A stretch of DNA of 64,000 nucleotides, taken from NCBI GenBank assembly GCA_013373385.1, contig JABXHX010000005.1:1-64000 (forward strand), given 5' to 3'. This document shows positions 7,381 through 14,786 of this stretch, piece by piece; the first letter of the stretch is position 1; each line of letters begins with the position of its first letter. The DNA is from Flavobacteriaceae bacterium. GTDB lineage: Bacteria; Bacteroidota; Bacteroidia; Flavobacteriales; Flavobacteriaceae. The notes below the pieces were generated by a model. That model had not been told where the DNA came from. It was given only the letters and a program-made list of their open reading frames with translations, and did no database searches. Made by a program: the position numbers and the translations under genes.

Positions 7381-8850
7381 ATGGAATCTTTAGAGCAATA
7401 TTTTAGTCAGTTTCGAAAAAATATCATTGGTGTAGATCAAACATTCACATCACCTTATGGTGAACAAAAATTGATTTATACTGATTGGACAGCAAGTGGA
7501 AGAATGTATCGTCCGATAGAAGAAAAATTAATAAATGAATTTGGACCTTTTGTTGCAAATACACATACAGAAACATCCACCAGTGGTGCTGCAATGACCT
7601 TGGCTTATCACGAAGCTAGAAACATCATTAAACGTCATGTAAACGCAAGTCAAGATGATGTGCTAATTACCGAAGGTTCTGGTATGACTGGAGTTGTAAA
7701 TAAATTTCAACGTATATTAGGGCTGAAAATATGTGATAGTTTAAAGCCTTACACAAAAGTTCCGGATGATTTACGACCAATTGTTTTTGTTTCTCATATG
7801 GAGCATCATTCCAATCAAACTTCTTGGTTAGAAACCATTGCAGATGTAGAGGTAATTCCTTGTGATGAAGTTGGTTTGATTTGTTTGAAGAGTTTTAAAA
7901 AACTACTTGAAAAGCACAAAGATAGAAAGTTAAAAATTGCTTCTGTTACAGGAGGATCTAATGTTACAGGAATTAAAACACAATACCATGAGATTGCTAA
8001 AATTATCCATGCAAATAATGGACTTTGTTTTGTGGATTTTGCATGCTCTGCACCTTATGTAGATATTGATATGCATCCGTCTGATGAAGATGCTTATTTA
8101 GATGCAATTTTCTTTTCGCCACATAAATTTTTAGGAGGTCCAGCTACTTCTGGCGTATTGATTTTTAATAAAAAATTATATAAAAATGTGGTACCAGATA
8201 ATCCTGGAGGAGGAACAGTAAGTTATACAAATCCTTGGGGGGATCATGATTATTTTGATGATGTAGAAACACGTGAGGATGGTGGGACACCAGCATTTAT
8301 GCAAACAATTAAGATTGCATTATGTGTTCAGTTAAAAGAACAAATGGGTACAGATAAAATAAAAGAAAGAGAAGACGAAATTAACGCTAAATTATTTGAT
8401 TGTTTGGAGTCTATTGACAATGTAAATATTTTAGCTGAAAATCATAAAGACAGGTTGGGGATTTTCTCTTTTTATGTTGATAATGTACACTTTAATTTGA
8501 TAGTAAAATTATTAAATGACAGATTTGGAATTCAAACGAGAGGCGGTTGTTCTTGTGCAGGTACTTATGGACATTTTTTATTGAATGTAGATAAACAAAC
8601 ATCAAAAGCAATTGAAAAGCAAATTATAGAAGGTTGCTCTGTAGAAAAACCTGGATGGGTACGTTTGTCAATTCACCCAACAATTACAGATGCTGAGGTT
8701 GATTTTATTTGTGATAGTTTAAAGGCTGTTTGTGCAAATATAGAAGCATGGAAAAAGGATTATGAATATGATCCTGTTCATAATGATTACAAGCATAAAA
8801 CCTTTAAATCCATAGAGAAAGCATTGGTAACAGATTGGTTTGCTAACTAA
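7381..8850 (+). CDS. Class V aminotransferase-fold PLP enzyme (cysteine desulfurase-like)
   Basis: The 489-residue product is a fold-type I PLP enzyme of aminotransferase class V. Visible motifs are the Schiff-base lysine in FFSPHKFLGGPATSG (about 248-262), SVTGGSNVTGIK, the Asp/His PLP contacts in FVDFACSAPY and SHMEHHSN, and the C-terminal RGGCSCAGTYGH. That last motif resembles the active-site cysteine loop of SufS/IscS enzymes, but the spacing and the extended C-terminus differ from true Fe-S cluster desulfurases, and no suf gene is nearby. The substrate is therefore unknown. It begins directly after the upstream stop codon and ends at a bidirectional terminator. Confidence 0.85.
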   Translation: MESLEQYFSQFRKNIIGVDQTFTSPYGEQKLIYTDWTASGRMYRPIEEKLINEFGPFVANTHTETSTSGAAMTLAYHEARNIIKRHVNASQDDVLITEGSGMTGVVNKFQRILGLKICDSLKPYTKVPDDLRPIVFVSHMEHHSNQTSWLETIADVEVIPCDEVGLICLKSFKKLLEKHKDRKLKIASVTGGSNVTGIKTQYHEIAKIIHANNGLCFVDFACSAPYVDIDMHPSDEDAYLDAIFFSPHKFLGGPATSGVLIFNKKLYKNVVPDNPGGGTVSYTNPWGDHDYFDDVETREDGGTPAFMQTIKIALCVQLKEQMGTDKIKEREDEINAKLFDCLESIDNVNILAENHKDRLGIFSFYVDNVHFNLIVKLLNDRFGIQTRGGCSCAGTYGHFLLNVDKQTSKAIEKQIIEGCSVEKPGWVRLSIHPTITDAEVDFICDSLKAVCANIEAWKKDYEYDPVHNDYKHKTFKSIEKALVTDWFAN

Positions 8851-8851
8851 C

Positions 8852-8890
8852 AAAATAAAAGCCTTAAGAATTTCTTAAGGCTTTTATTTT
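8852..8890. terminator. Bidirectional terminator between two convergent genes
   Basis: AAAATAAAAGCCTTAAG and CTTAAGGCTTTTATTTT form a 17-bp perfect stem around a five-base loop. A/T runs on both sides serve the aminotransferase gene (+) and the acyltransferase gene (-), whose last codons lie inside the right arm. Confidence 0.92.
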
Positions 8891-9765
8891 GGTGCTTTGT
8901 CCTTATGCTTAAAACGTTTATGAGACCACAAGTAATACTCTGGTTTTTTGTAAATATGCTGTTCAGTTAGGCGTAAATAAGCATTCGTTATTTCGTTTGC
9001 TGCCATATCTTTTGGAGTATCTGTGATTAGCTCAAACTCAGATTGGTAATAGCCACGTTTAATTTTTGTAGTATTCATGTTTACAACAGCAAAATTAAAC
9101 TTTTTAGAAATCATTTCTGCACCTGTAAATACTGGTACTTTTACATTTAAAAAGGTTGTCCAATATTGATTTTTTTGTAGCATTGGTGATTGATCACCAA
9201 CTAATAAATACAACCCTTGTTTGTCTTGCTTTACATTTTTCACAATTCCCTTAATAATTTCTGAAGATTTTAAGCAAGTCATTCCAAATTTACTCCTAGA
9301 GTTCTTAATTAAATCTTCAAAGTTTTTATTCTGAATTTTTGTGTATGATGTGTAGCAATCTATTTTAGCAGATAATGGCATGCCAACTACCCATTCCCAA
9401 TTTCCATAATGAGAGCCAGTTAATATAATGCTTTTACCTTCATCATATAACTTATCAATAAGTTCAATATTTTTGTAGGTATATCTTCTTTTAATACTAT
9501 TTTCTGAGATTGTAATGGCTTTAATTGCTTCAATTAATGTATCAACAAAATGTCCAAAAAACAATTTCTGTACTTTTTTTAATTCTTTTTCTGAAGTAGT
9601 AGGATAGGCTAATTTTAAATTGTTTAATACTATCTTTTTACGATAACTAATCACATAAAAGAAAAGGAAATAAATACCGTCAGAGATAATATACAATACT
9701 CTAAATGGCAATTTTGAAAAAAGCCAAACGATAGGGTATGATAGATAAAAAACTAATTTATGCAT
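8884..9765 (-). CDS. Lysophospholipid/lipid A acyltransferase (LpxL/HtrB family)
   Basis: This family adds secondary acyl chains to lipid A or related lipids at the inner membrane. The 293-residue product has an N-terminal hydrophobic anchor (about 5-40), the catalytic HX4E motif (His119 to Glu124, in GSHYGNWEW) and the LVGDQSPM segment that follows in LpxL-type enzymes. Length matches the family (about 290-310). Bacteroidota usually carry one such gene, used for late lipid A acylation, but the exact acceptor cannot be read from sequence. It is transcribed alone and shares a terminator with the convergent aminotransferase gene. Confidence 0.87.
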   Translation of the reverse strand: MHKLVFYLSYPIVWLFSKLPFRVLYIISDGIYFLFFYVISYRKKIVLNNLKLAYPTTSEKELKKVQKLFFGHFVDTLIEAIKAITISENSIKRRYTYKNIELIDKLYDEGKSIILTGSHYGNWEWVVGMPLSAKIDCYTSYTKIQNKNFEDLIKNSRSKFGMTCLKSSEIIKGIVKNVKQDKQGLYLLVGDQSPMLQKNQYWTTFLNVKVPVFTGAEMISKKFNFAVVNMNTTKIKRGYYQSEFELITDTPKDMAANEITNAYLRLTEQHIYKKPEYYLWSHKRFKHKDKAPK

Positions 9766-9837
9766 GTGAATTAATGAAGTGCAAATATCGTATATAATTT
9801 TATTATAAAGAAGCCAATCTATTAGTTAGTTTTACGT

Positions 9838-9845
9838 TAAGTTTG
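9838..9845 (+). promoter_or_regulatory. Candidate -7 box for the rhomboid gene
   Basis: TAAGTTTG matches TAnnTTTG perfectly, 20 bases before the rhomboid ATG, in the divergent gap with the acyltransferase gene. Confidence 0.45.
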
Positions 9846-9865
9846 TAAGTAAATAATAATAAAGA

Positions 9866-10510
9866 ATGAATCAATTTGTATTAGGAATTATAATTGCGAA
9901 TGTATTACTATCTATGAAAGGATTTAATGAATATACTTTTTTAGATAAATATAAGTTTCAGGTAGGAAAAATTTTAGGAGGAGAAAAGATAAGAATGTTT
10001 ACTTCTGGTTTTCTTCATGTAGATTGGTTACACCTAGGATTTAACATGTATGCCTTGTATCTTTTTGGAGGAATTGTAGCAGGAATTTTAGGAAATATTA
10101 ATTTCTTAATTATCTATTTCGGTAGTTTATTAGCTGGTAATATGTATTCACTAATGTATCATAAGAAAGAACCTTATTATAGTGCTGTTGGTGCATCTGG
10201 AGCGGTTTCAGGAATTTTGTATTCAGCAATTTTATTATACCCAGATATGACCTTGATGTTATTTCCATTGCCAATTCCAATACCAGCTTATGTATTTGGA
10301 ATTGGGTACTTATTGTATTCAATCTATGGAATGAAAAAGCAATTAGGAAATATTGGTCATTCTGCTCATTTAGGTGGAGCTATGGGAGGGTTTTTAATTT
10401 CAATTTTATTGTTTCCGAGTATAGTTTACGCAGAAACATTAATGGTAGCATTGCTAGCAATTCCAATTGTATTATTGCTCGTATTTGGAAATAGATTAAG
10501 AGAATTATAA
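9866..10510 (+). CDS. Rhomboid family intramembrane serine protease
   Basis: Rhomboids cleave transmembrane segments inside the bilayer. The 214-residue product has six predicted membrane segments, the WLHLGFNMYAL motif with His57 and Asn60 (oxyanion side), the nucleophile Ser111 in GASGAVSG, and the catalytic His168 in SAHLGGAMGGF. All members of the Ser/His dyad are present, so it should be active. Length matches compact bacterial rhomboids. It is a single gene ended by a strong terminator that it shares with the tRNA gene on the other strand. Confidence 0.92.
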   Translation: MNQFVLGIIIANVLLSMKGFNEYTFLDKYKFQVGKILGGEKIRMFTSGFLHVDWLHLGFNMYALYLFGGIVAGILGNINFLIIYFGSLLAGNMYSLMYHKKEPYYSAVGASGAVSGILYSAILLYPDMTLMLFPLPIPIPAYVFGIGYLLYSIYGMKKQLGNIGHSAHLGGAMGGFLISILLFPSIVYAETLMVALLAIPIVLLLVFGNRLREL

Positions 10511-10514
10511 ACAT

Positions 10515-10546
10515 AAAAAAACCGAAACATTTGTTTCGGTTTTTTA
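10515..10546. terminator. Bidirectional terminator between rhomboid gene and tRNA-Gly
   Basis: AAAAAACCGAAACA and TGTTTCGGTTTTTT form a long stem around a very short loop, with T runs in both directions. It follows the rhomboid stop (+) by 4 bases and the tRNA 3' end (-) by 3 bases. Confidence 0.9.
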
Positions 10547-10549
10547 TTG

Positions 10550-10622
10550 AGCGAGAGACCGGGTTCGAACCGGCGACATTCAGCTTGGAAGGCTGACGCT
10601 CTACCAACTGAGCTACTCTCGC
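10550..10622 (-). tRNA. tRNA-Gly (anticodon TCC)
   Basis: Read on the minus strand this is a full cloverleaf of 73 bases: acceptor GCGAGAG pairing with CTCTCGC, D-arm GCTCAGTTGGTAGAGC, anticodon stem TCAGC/GCTGA with loop CTTCCAA (anticodon TCC, reading GGA), and T-arm GCCGG TTCGAAC CCGGT. The discriminator base is T. CCA is not encoded. The sequence is close to known tRNA-Gly(UCC). Confidence 0.97.
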
Positions 10623-10683
10623 CTGTAAAGCACTGCAAATATAAAAGCATTTTTTAGTATTGCAATGAAAATAAATAGAAAAA

Positions 10684-11130
10684 TTAATAAAATCTTTCAT
10701 CGTTTCTGATAACTTTCAGAAAATGAAATCCATAGATATTAAAACCTTCATTGTAGTAAAATTTATGAGATTTAGTATTGCCTGTATAGGTATTTAATTC
10801 TACCGCCTCATAGCCTTTAGATTTTGTATAAGTGTAAACCCACTCAAACAACTGTTTACCAAGGTTTTTACCTCTATAGGCTTCATCAATAACAACATGG
10901 TCTGGCTCAACACTTTTTCCAATATAATGCCTAACACTATACCATAAGCCAGTTACTCCAATTAATTTGTTATCAATAAACATCCCAATACATTCATAAT
11001 GAGGTAGTGCAGCCATTTTTAAAAAACGTTTTTCTAATATTGATAAGGGAGTTTTGACATTGATTTTTTGTACAAGAGGGATGATATTTAAAATGTCTTC
11101 TTTTTGTATTGGTTCTATCTTCACATTCAT
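10684..11130 (-). CDS. GNAT family N-acetyltransferase
   Basis: A 148-residue acetyl-CoA-dependent acyltransferase. The acetyl-CoA-binding motif A is visible as DHVVIDEAYRGKNLGKQLFEW (about 80-100; Q/RxxGxG/A variant RGKNLG), followed by the beta-5/alpha-4 segment AVELNTYTGNTKSHKFYYNEGF, which is typical of GNATs acting on small molecules or peptide N-termini. The substrate is unknown. It is divergent from a second GNAT gene 42 bases away and downstream of nothing on its strand except tRNA-Gly. Confidence 0.85.
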   Translation of the reverse strand: MNVKIEPIQKEDILNIIPLVQKINVKTPLSILEKRFLKMAALPHYECIGMFIDNKLIGVTGLWYSVRHYIGKSVEPDHVVIDEAYRGKNLGKQLFEWVYTYTKSKGYEAVELNTYTGNTKSHKFYYNEGFNIYGFHFLKVIRNDERFY

Positions 11131-11140
11131 AAATAATGTA

Positions 11141-11159
11141 TTTTTATCAAAGATAAAAA
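11141..11159. promoter_or_regulatory. Perfect palindrome between two divergent acetyltransferase genes
   Basis: TTTTTATC, AAA, GATAAAAA: an 8-3-8 perfect inverted repeat filling about half of the 42-base divergent gap. On the minus strand it contains TATCTTTG, a perfect -7 box for the left gene. It may be an operator or a by-product of an AT-rich promoter. Confidence 0.4.
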
Positions 11160-11172
11160 CAAATACATAGTA

Positions 11173-11628
11173 ATGATTGAAATTAAAGAAATTTCAGCAG
11201 TACAGACCTACGCTGTTCGTTTAGAAGTGTTAAGAAAAGGAATTGACTTACCTGTACATTTTGTTGGAGACACAGCTAAAAACACCTTTCATTTAGGGGT
11301 TTTTGAAGATAATGTTCTGGTTACAGTTGCTAGTTTTATGAAAACTACCAATCTACTTTTTAGCAAAGAGCAATACCAATTAAGAGGCATGGCAACACTA
11401 CCAGCTTCAAGAGGGAAGGGATACGGGAAAAAGCTGCTTGTAGAAGCAATTATGTTATTAGAAAACAAACAGTTAGAAGTACTTTGGTGTAATGCTAGAG
11501 AGACTGCATTAACATTTTATTTAAAGTTAGATTTTCAAATAAAAGGAGAGCCGTTTGAAATAAAAAACATTGGAAAGCATTTTTTGCTATACAAAGTATT
11601 GAATCAGAAAATACAGCCTACTTTTTAA
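11173..11628 (+). CDS. GNAT family N-acetyltransferase
   Basis: A 151-residue GNAT protein. The core is YQLRGMATLPASRGKGYGKKLLVEAI (about 73-98), where RGKGYG is the pyrophosphate-binding loop, followed by VLWCNARETALTFYLKLDF, the usual motif B. The N-terminus (IEIKEISAVQTYAVRLEVLRKG) resembles the YjbF/ElaA-like GNATs that start with a His/Arg/Leu-rich helix. Substrate unknown. It is not paralogous at a glance to the divergent GNAT gene next to it beyond the shared fold. Confidence 0.85.
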   Translation: MIEIKEISAVQTYAVRLEVLRKGIDLPVHFVGDTAKNTFHLGVFEDNVLVTVASFMKTTNLLFSKEQYQLRGMATLPASRGKGYGKKLLVEAIMLLENKQLEVLWCNARETALTFYLKLDFQIKGEPFEIKNIGKHFLLYKVLNQKIQPTF

Positions 11629-11655
11629 ATTTATACTCAGGTTACAGCGTATTTA

Positions 11656-11687
11656 TTTGCGTGTTTAAATTATACAGAATATATTTA
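11656..11687 (+). promoter_or_regulatory. Candidate promoter of the Hpt-LytTR pair
   Basis: TTTG at 11656-11659 is followed after exactly 20 bases by TATATTTA (11680-11687), which matches TAnnTTTG in all but the last base. The start of the Hpt gene is 47 bases further on. Confidence 0.5.
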
Positions 11688-11733
11688 CAATACGGTGTAA
11701 TATATTACTAAATAACTTAATATCTTATTTAAC

Positions 11734-12051
11734 TTGGAATCAGCTAATTTAGAGTACATAAAAAACCTCACAGAAAATAACGAAGAGTTCGAAAGAGAAT
11801 TAATTTCAATCTTAAAAAGAGATTTTCCTATTGAGTATGATGGGTATAAATTGAACATTGAAGAGAAAAACTATTCTGGTGCTGCTGAGATTGTACATAA
11901 AATTAAGCATAAAATTACTATATTGGGTTTTAAAAAAGGATATGAGTTAGCTAGTAACCATGAAAATGAGCTAAGAAATGGAAAGAGTGAATTGAAAGAT
12001 TCTTTTAAAAAAATTTTAGATAACATTTCAGCTTTTATAAAAACGTTATAA
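11734..12051 (+). CDS. Histidine phosphotransfer (Hpt) domain protein
   Basis: A free-standing Hpt protein of 105 residues that would relay phosphate between a hybrid kinase and a response regulator. The signature is AEIVHKIKHKITILGF (about 51-66), with His54 as the expected phosphoacceptor and Lys57 at the usual +3 position. The whole chain is predicted helical, as expected for a four-helix bundle. The best start is TTG at 11734; no suitable ATG is present upstream in frame. It lies 13 bases before the LytTR regulator gene, which is its most likely partner. The matching histidine kinase is not obvious in the window. Confidence 0.8.
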   Translation: MESANLEYIKNLTENNEEFERELISILKRDFPIEYDGYKLNIEEKNYSGAAEIVHKIKHKITILGFKKGYELASNHENELRNGKSELKDSFKKILDNISAFIKTL

Positions 12052-12064
12052 TTTTTTCTATTTT

Positions 12065-12772
12065 ATGATGAGATGTATAATTATAGATGATGATGCTACT
12101 TCAAGATTAGTGCTTAAACAGCTATGTTCAAAAGTAAAAAAACTAAATTTAATTGCTGAGTTTTCTAATGCTATAGATGGTATAAAATATTTAAACACAA
12201 ATAAGGTTGACCTAATATTTTTAGATATTCATATGCCTAATTTTTCTGGTTTTGATTTTATAAATACAGTAAAAGATCCACCAAACATTATTTTAACCAC
12301 TTCAGATAGGTACTTTGCTATTGATGCTTTTGAGTACCATTGTGTTATTGATTATATAGTGAAACCAATAACAATGGATAGGTTTGAAAAAACAATAGCT
12401 AAACTAGAAAAGCTACAACATAAAACCTCCGCAACTAGTGCACAAGTTTCAAGCAATTCTGCAAATGAAATGTATGTGAATGTAGACAGAAGGTTGGTGA
12501 AAATAAATATTCCAGAGATTGATATTATTGAAGCCAAAGGAGATTATATCAAAATAAAAACAGAAACGGGCAATCATATAGTCCATTCTACACTAAAAAA
12601 TATTCAAAGTAAATTACCTGATGCAACCTTTTTTAAAACACACAGGTCTTATATAATCAATTTGCATAAGATTGTAGATATAAAAGATAATAGTGTTTTG
12701 ATAAAAAAAGATGTGATTCCTGTCAGTAGACAAAACAAAAATGAATTAATTGAGAGACTTAATTTACTTTAA
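12065..12772 (+). CDS. LytTR family two-component response regulator
   Basis: The 235-residue product has an N-terminal receiver domain (1-120) with acidic pocket Asp8-Asp10, phosphoacceptor Asp54 in IFLDIHMP, Thr79/Ser80 and Lys100 in YIVKP. A linker (about 120-135) leads to a C-terminal LytTR DNA-binding domain (about 137-235) with DIIEAKGDYIKIKTETG, the diagnostic FFKTHRSYIINLHKI and IPVSRQNKNEL. LytTR regulators bind pairs of direct repeats about two helix turns apart. A 12-bp direct repeat with a 21-bp period lies 55 bases downstream of this gene. Cotranscribed with the Hpt gene. Confidence 0.93.
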   Translation: MMRCIIIDDDATSRLVLKQLCSKVKKLNLIAEFSNAIDGIKYLNTNKVDLIFLDIHMPNFSGFDFINTVKDPPNIILTTSDRYFAIDAFEYHCVIDYIVKPITMDRFEKTIAKLEKLQHKTSATSAQVSSNSANEMYVNVDRRLVKINIPEIDIIEAKGDYIKIKTETGNHIVHSTLKNIQSKLPDATFFKTHRSYIINLHKIVDIKDNSVLIKKDVIPVSRQNKNELIERLNLL

Positions 12773-12826
12773 TCTCTTATTTTTAATTACTAAAGATTTT
12801 GTTTTATTTAATTTATCTTAAAAAAC

Positions 12827-12859
12827 AATCCATTCATCCTTTAAAATAATCCATTCATC
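12827..12859 (+). promoter_or_regulatory. Candidate LytTR binding site: 12-bp direct repeat, 21-bp period
   Basis: AATCCATTCATC occurs at 12827-12838 and again, identical, at 12848-12859. The start-to-start distance is 21 bases, two turns of the helix, which is the known arrangement of LytTR sites (AgrA, ComE, FsrA types). The downstream copy ends 32 bases before the -7 box TACATTTG, which puts both copies at about -77 to -45, a class I/II activator position. It is adjacent to a LytTR gene. Confidence 0.55.
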
Positions 12860-12891
12860 GAATATTAAAGTATTAAATTATAAGTTGAATG

Positions 12892-12899
12892 TACATTTG
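12892..12899 (+). promoter_or_regulatory. -7 box of a short transcript downstream of the LytTR gene
   Basis: TACATTTG is a perfect match to TAnnTTTG. There is no TTTG at the expected -33 position, consistent with a promoter that depends on an activator bound at the direct repeats upstream. Confidence 0.5.
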
Positions 12900-12904
12900 A
12901 GTAA

Positions 12905-13019
12905 TCAAAAAATAACTCGTACAGAGTATAATGTATCAAAATAGCTCAATTTATAGTTTGGGGGAATTATAAGAGCAACCTAAAAAAAACTTCTAGTTAA
13001 ACTACTAGAAGTTTTTTTT
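12905..13019 (+). ncRNA. Candidate small regulatory transcript (about 115 nt), with a possible 13-codon ORF
   Basis: Between the -7 box at 12892 and the terminator ending at 13019 there is no gene of normal size. A transcript from about 12905 would be about 115 nt. It contains one short ORF, 12931-12972 (ATG to TAA, product MYQNSSIYSLGEL), without a convincing ribosome-binding site, and a G-rich stretch at 12959-12965. It could be a small RNA, a short-peptide mRNA, or an untranslated remnant. Existence of the transcript is inferred from promoter plus terminator only. Confidence 0.4.
12982..13019. terminator. Bidirectional terminator between the short transcript and nth
   Basis: ACTTCTAGT and ACTAGAAGT form a 9-bp perfect stem flanked by seven A residues on the left and eight T residues on the right. 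It can terminate the short plus-strand transcript and, on the other strand, nth, whose stop codon abuts it. Confidence 0.88.
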
Positions 13020-13674
13020 ATTTCTTTTTGTTGTAATAATCTTCAATAACAGATTTTCTTCCAATAGTTTTCGTAATTACATCATTATCTAGGTTCCAAC
13101 CTCGTGCAGGAGAATATTCTCTTCCGTAATAAATAATTTGAAGATGTAATTTATTCCATAGTTCTTTTGGGAATAATCTTTTAGCATCTTTTTCTGTCTG
13201 AACTACATTTTTTCCATTGGTTAAATTCCAACGATACATAAGTCTGTGGATATGTGTATCAACAGGAAAAGCAGGAACGTTAAAAGCTTGACTCATTACA
13301 ACACTAGCTGTTTTATGACCAACTGCTGGCAATGCTTCTAAGTCTTCAAAGTTTTGAGGAACTTTTCCGTTGTGCTTTTCAATTAAAATTTTTGACAAGC
13401 CATAAATGCCTTTACTTTTCATTGGAGATAAACCAACAGGTTTTATAATTTCTCTAATCTCTTCAACAGATAGTTTTACCATATCATACGGGTTGTCTGC
13501 TTTTGCAAATAACAAAGGAGTAATTGTATTTACTCTTGCATCAGTACTTTGAGCAGACATCAACACAGCAATTAAAAGCGTATATGAATCTTTATGATCT
13601 AATGGAATAGGTGTTTCAGGATATAGATTCTCTAATGTGTCAATAACAAATTGAACTCTTTCTTGTTTGGTCAT
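13018..13674 (-). CDS. nth: Endonuclease III-type DNA glycosylase/AP lyase, without the iron-sulfur cluster motif
   Basis: Endonuclease III removes oxidised pyrimidines and cuts abasic sites. The 218-residue product has the helix-hairpin-helix LEALPAVGHKTASVVM with catalytic Lys121 and the VDTHIHRLMYR motif with catalytic Asp139. The N-terminal AQSTDARVN stretch is also conserved. The C-terminal region of classical Nth carries four cysteines that hold a 4Fe-4S cluster; here the equivalent region (YYGREYSPARGWNLDNDVITKTIGRKS) has none, and the protein has no cysteine at all. It is divergent from bcp. Confidence 0.92.
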   Translation of the reverse strand: MTKQERVQFVIDTLENLYPETPIPLDHKDSYTLLIAVLMSAQSTDARVNTITPLLFAKADNPYDMVKLSVEEIREIIKPVGLSPMKSKGIYGLSKILIEKHNGKVPQNFEDLEALPAVGHKTASVVMSQAFNVPAFPVDTHIHRLMYRWNLTNGKNVVQTEKDAKRLFPKELWNKLHLQIIYYGREYSPARGWNLDNDVITKTIGRKSVIEDYYNKKK

Positions 13675-13709
13675 TTTTGACTATGTTTACACGAACAAAT
13701 ATACTAATT

Positions 13710-14159
13710 ATGACTACACTAAAAATAGGAGATAAAGCACCAAATTTTGAAGCAAAAGATAACCAAGGAAATACGATTAAACTATCGGATTATACAGGTA
13801 AAAAATTAGTACTGTTTTTTTATCCAAAAGCAAGTACACCAGGTTGTACAGCCGAAGCTTGTGATTTACGTGATAATTATCAAACATTTTTGGCAAAAGG
13901 TTATGATGTGTTAGGCGCTAGTGCAGATTCTGCAAAAAGACAACAAAACTGGATAGATAAACATGAATTGCCTTTTCCGCTTTTAGCTGATGAAGATAAG
14001 TCTGTTATCAATGCATTTGGTGTTTGGGGGCCTAAAAAGTTTATGGGTCGTGAATATGACGGAATTCACCGTACCACTTTTGTAATTGATGAAAACGGAA
14101 TGATTGAGGATGTAATTACTAAGGTGAAAACCAAAGCACATGCCGAACAGATCCTATAA
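13710..14159 (+). CDS. bcp: Thioredoxin-dependent thiol peroxidase (BCP/PrxQ type)
   Basis: This peroxiredoxin reduces hydrogen peroxide and organic peroxides using thioredoxin. From the chosen start the product is 149 residues, the usual BCP length. It contains FFYPKASTPGCTAEACDLRD with the peroxidatic Cys46 and the resolving Cys51, five residues apart as in E. coli BCP, and the C-terminal HRTTFVIDENG. An in-frame TTG at 13677 would add 11 residues of poor quality; ATG at 13710 (MTTLKIGDKAPNF) fits the family start. It is divergent from nth, and its stop directly abuts the stop of the convergent LuxR-type regulator gene. Confidence 0.95.
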   Translation: MTTLKIGDKAPNFEAKDNQGNTIKLSDYTGKKLVLFFYPKASTPGCTAEACDLRDNYQTFLAKGYDVLGASADSAKRQQNWIDKHELPFPLLADEDKSVINAFGVWGPKKFMGREYDGIHRTTFVIDENGMIEDVITKVKTKAHAEQIL

Positions 14160-14786
14160 TTAGGCGATAATTAATCCTTTTTGTATTCCGAATTTTAATA
14201 ACTCTGGAGTGCTGTTTGTATTGGTAATTTCAAATAATTCTCTTTTATGAGTTTTTAATGCACTTTCTGAGATGTTTAATAACTGAGCGATTTCTTTCTC
14301 AGTCATATTTGAATGTTCATATATAGCTTGTAATATTTCTAGTTTTCGTTTTGTAAAAATTAAATTATCAATTATAATTTTTTTACTAGTTGTAGCGCTG
14401 TGCTTGTTCTTATTGTAAAAGCAATTTAGTATTTGATTTTTAAAATTTGATAAATCAGCATCTTTGCCTACAAAACAATCAATACCATTTTCTATTGCTT
14501 GTTGTTCTATATAATTATTGTTTAAAGTTGTTAAAGCAATAATTTTAAATGCAGATATATTTTTTCTTATTTTATGTATGTATTCTAAAGAGTTAATTCC
14601 GTTAAAGTTAACATCAAGAATCAAAACATCTAAATTGTATTGAGAAGTATAATCTATAAGTACGTTTAAATCTGTAAAAGTTGCTTTCACATTTAATTCT
14701 TTTTCTAAGTTTAAACTGTCTTTTAATGCTTCACAAAAAAAATTATTATCATCTGCAATTACAACTTGTATATTATTATTCATCAT
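14160..14786 (-). CDS. NarL/FixJ-type response regulator with LuxR HTH
   Basis: The 208-residue product has a receiver domain (about 5-125) with Asp12-Asp13, phosphoacceptor Asp58 in LILDVNF and Lys108, and a C-terminal LuxR-type helix-turn-helix (about 145-205) with LTKRKLEILQAIYE-like start, MTEKEIAQLLNISESALKTHKREL and a tail that deviates from the usual VxNRTEA sequence. It overlaps the upstream histidine kinase gene by 11 bases, so the two form a kinase-regulator pair from one mRNA. Targets are unknown. Confidence 0.9.
   Translation of the reverse strand: MMNNNIQVVIADDNNFFCEALKDSLNLEKELNVKATFTDLNVLIDYTSQYNLDVLILDVNFNGINSLEYIHKIRKNISAFKIIALTTLNNNYIEQQAIENGIDCFVGKDADLSNFKNQILNCFYNKNKHSATTSKKIIIDNLIFTKRKLEILQAIYEHSNMTEKEIAQLLNISESALKTHKRELFEITNTNSTPELLKFGIQKGLIIA

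Noticed and set aside
12931..12972. 13-codon ORF with a Y-x6-LG-like pattern, faintly like a lasso-peptide leader
   Set aside because: It stops right after the pattern, there is no core peptide and no maturation genes nearby; kept only as a note within the short transcript.
13677..13709. Upstream TTG start for bcp
   Set aside because: It would add 11 residues without family support and almost touch the divergent nth start; ATG 13710 gives the usual length.
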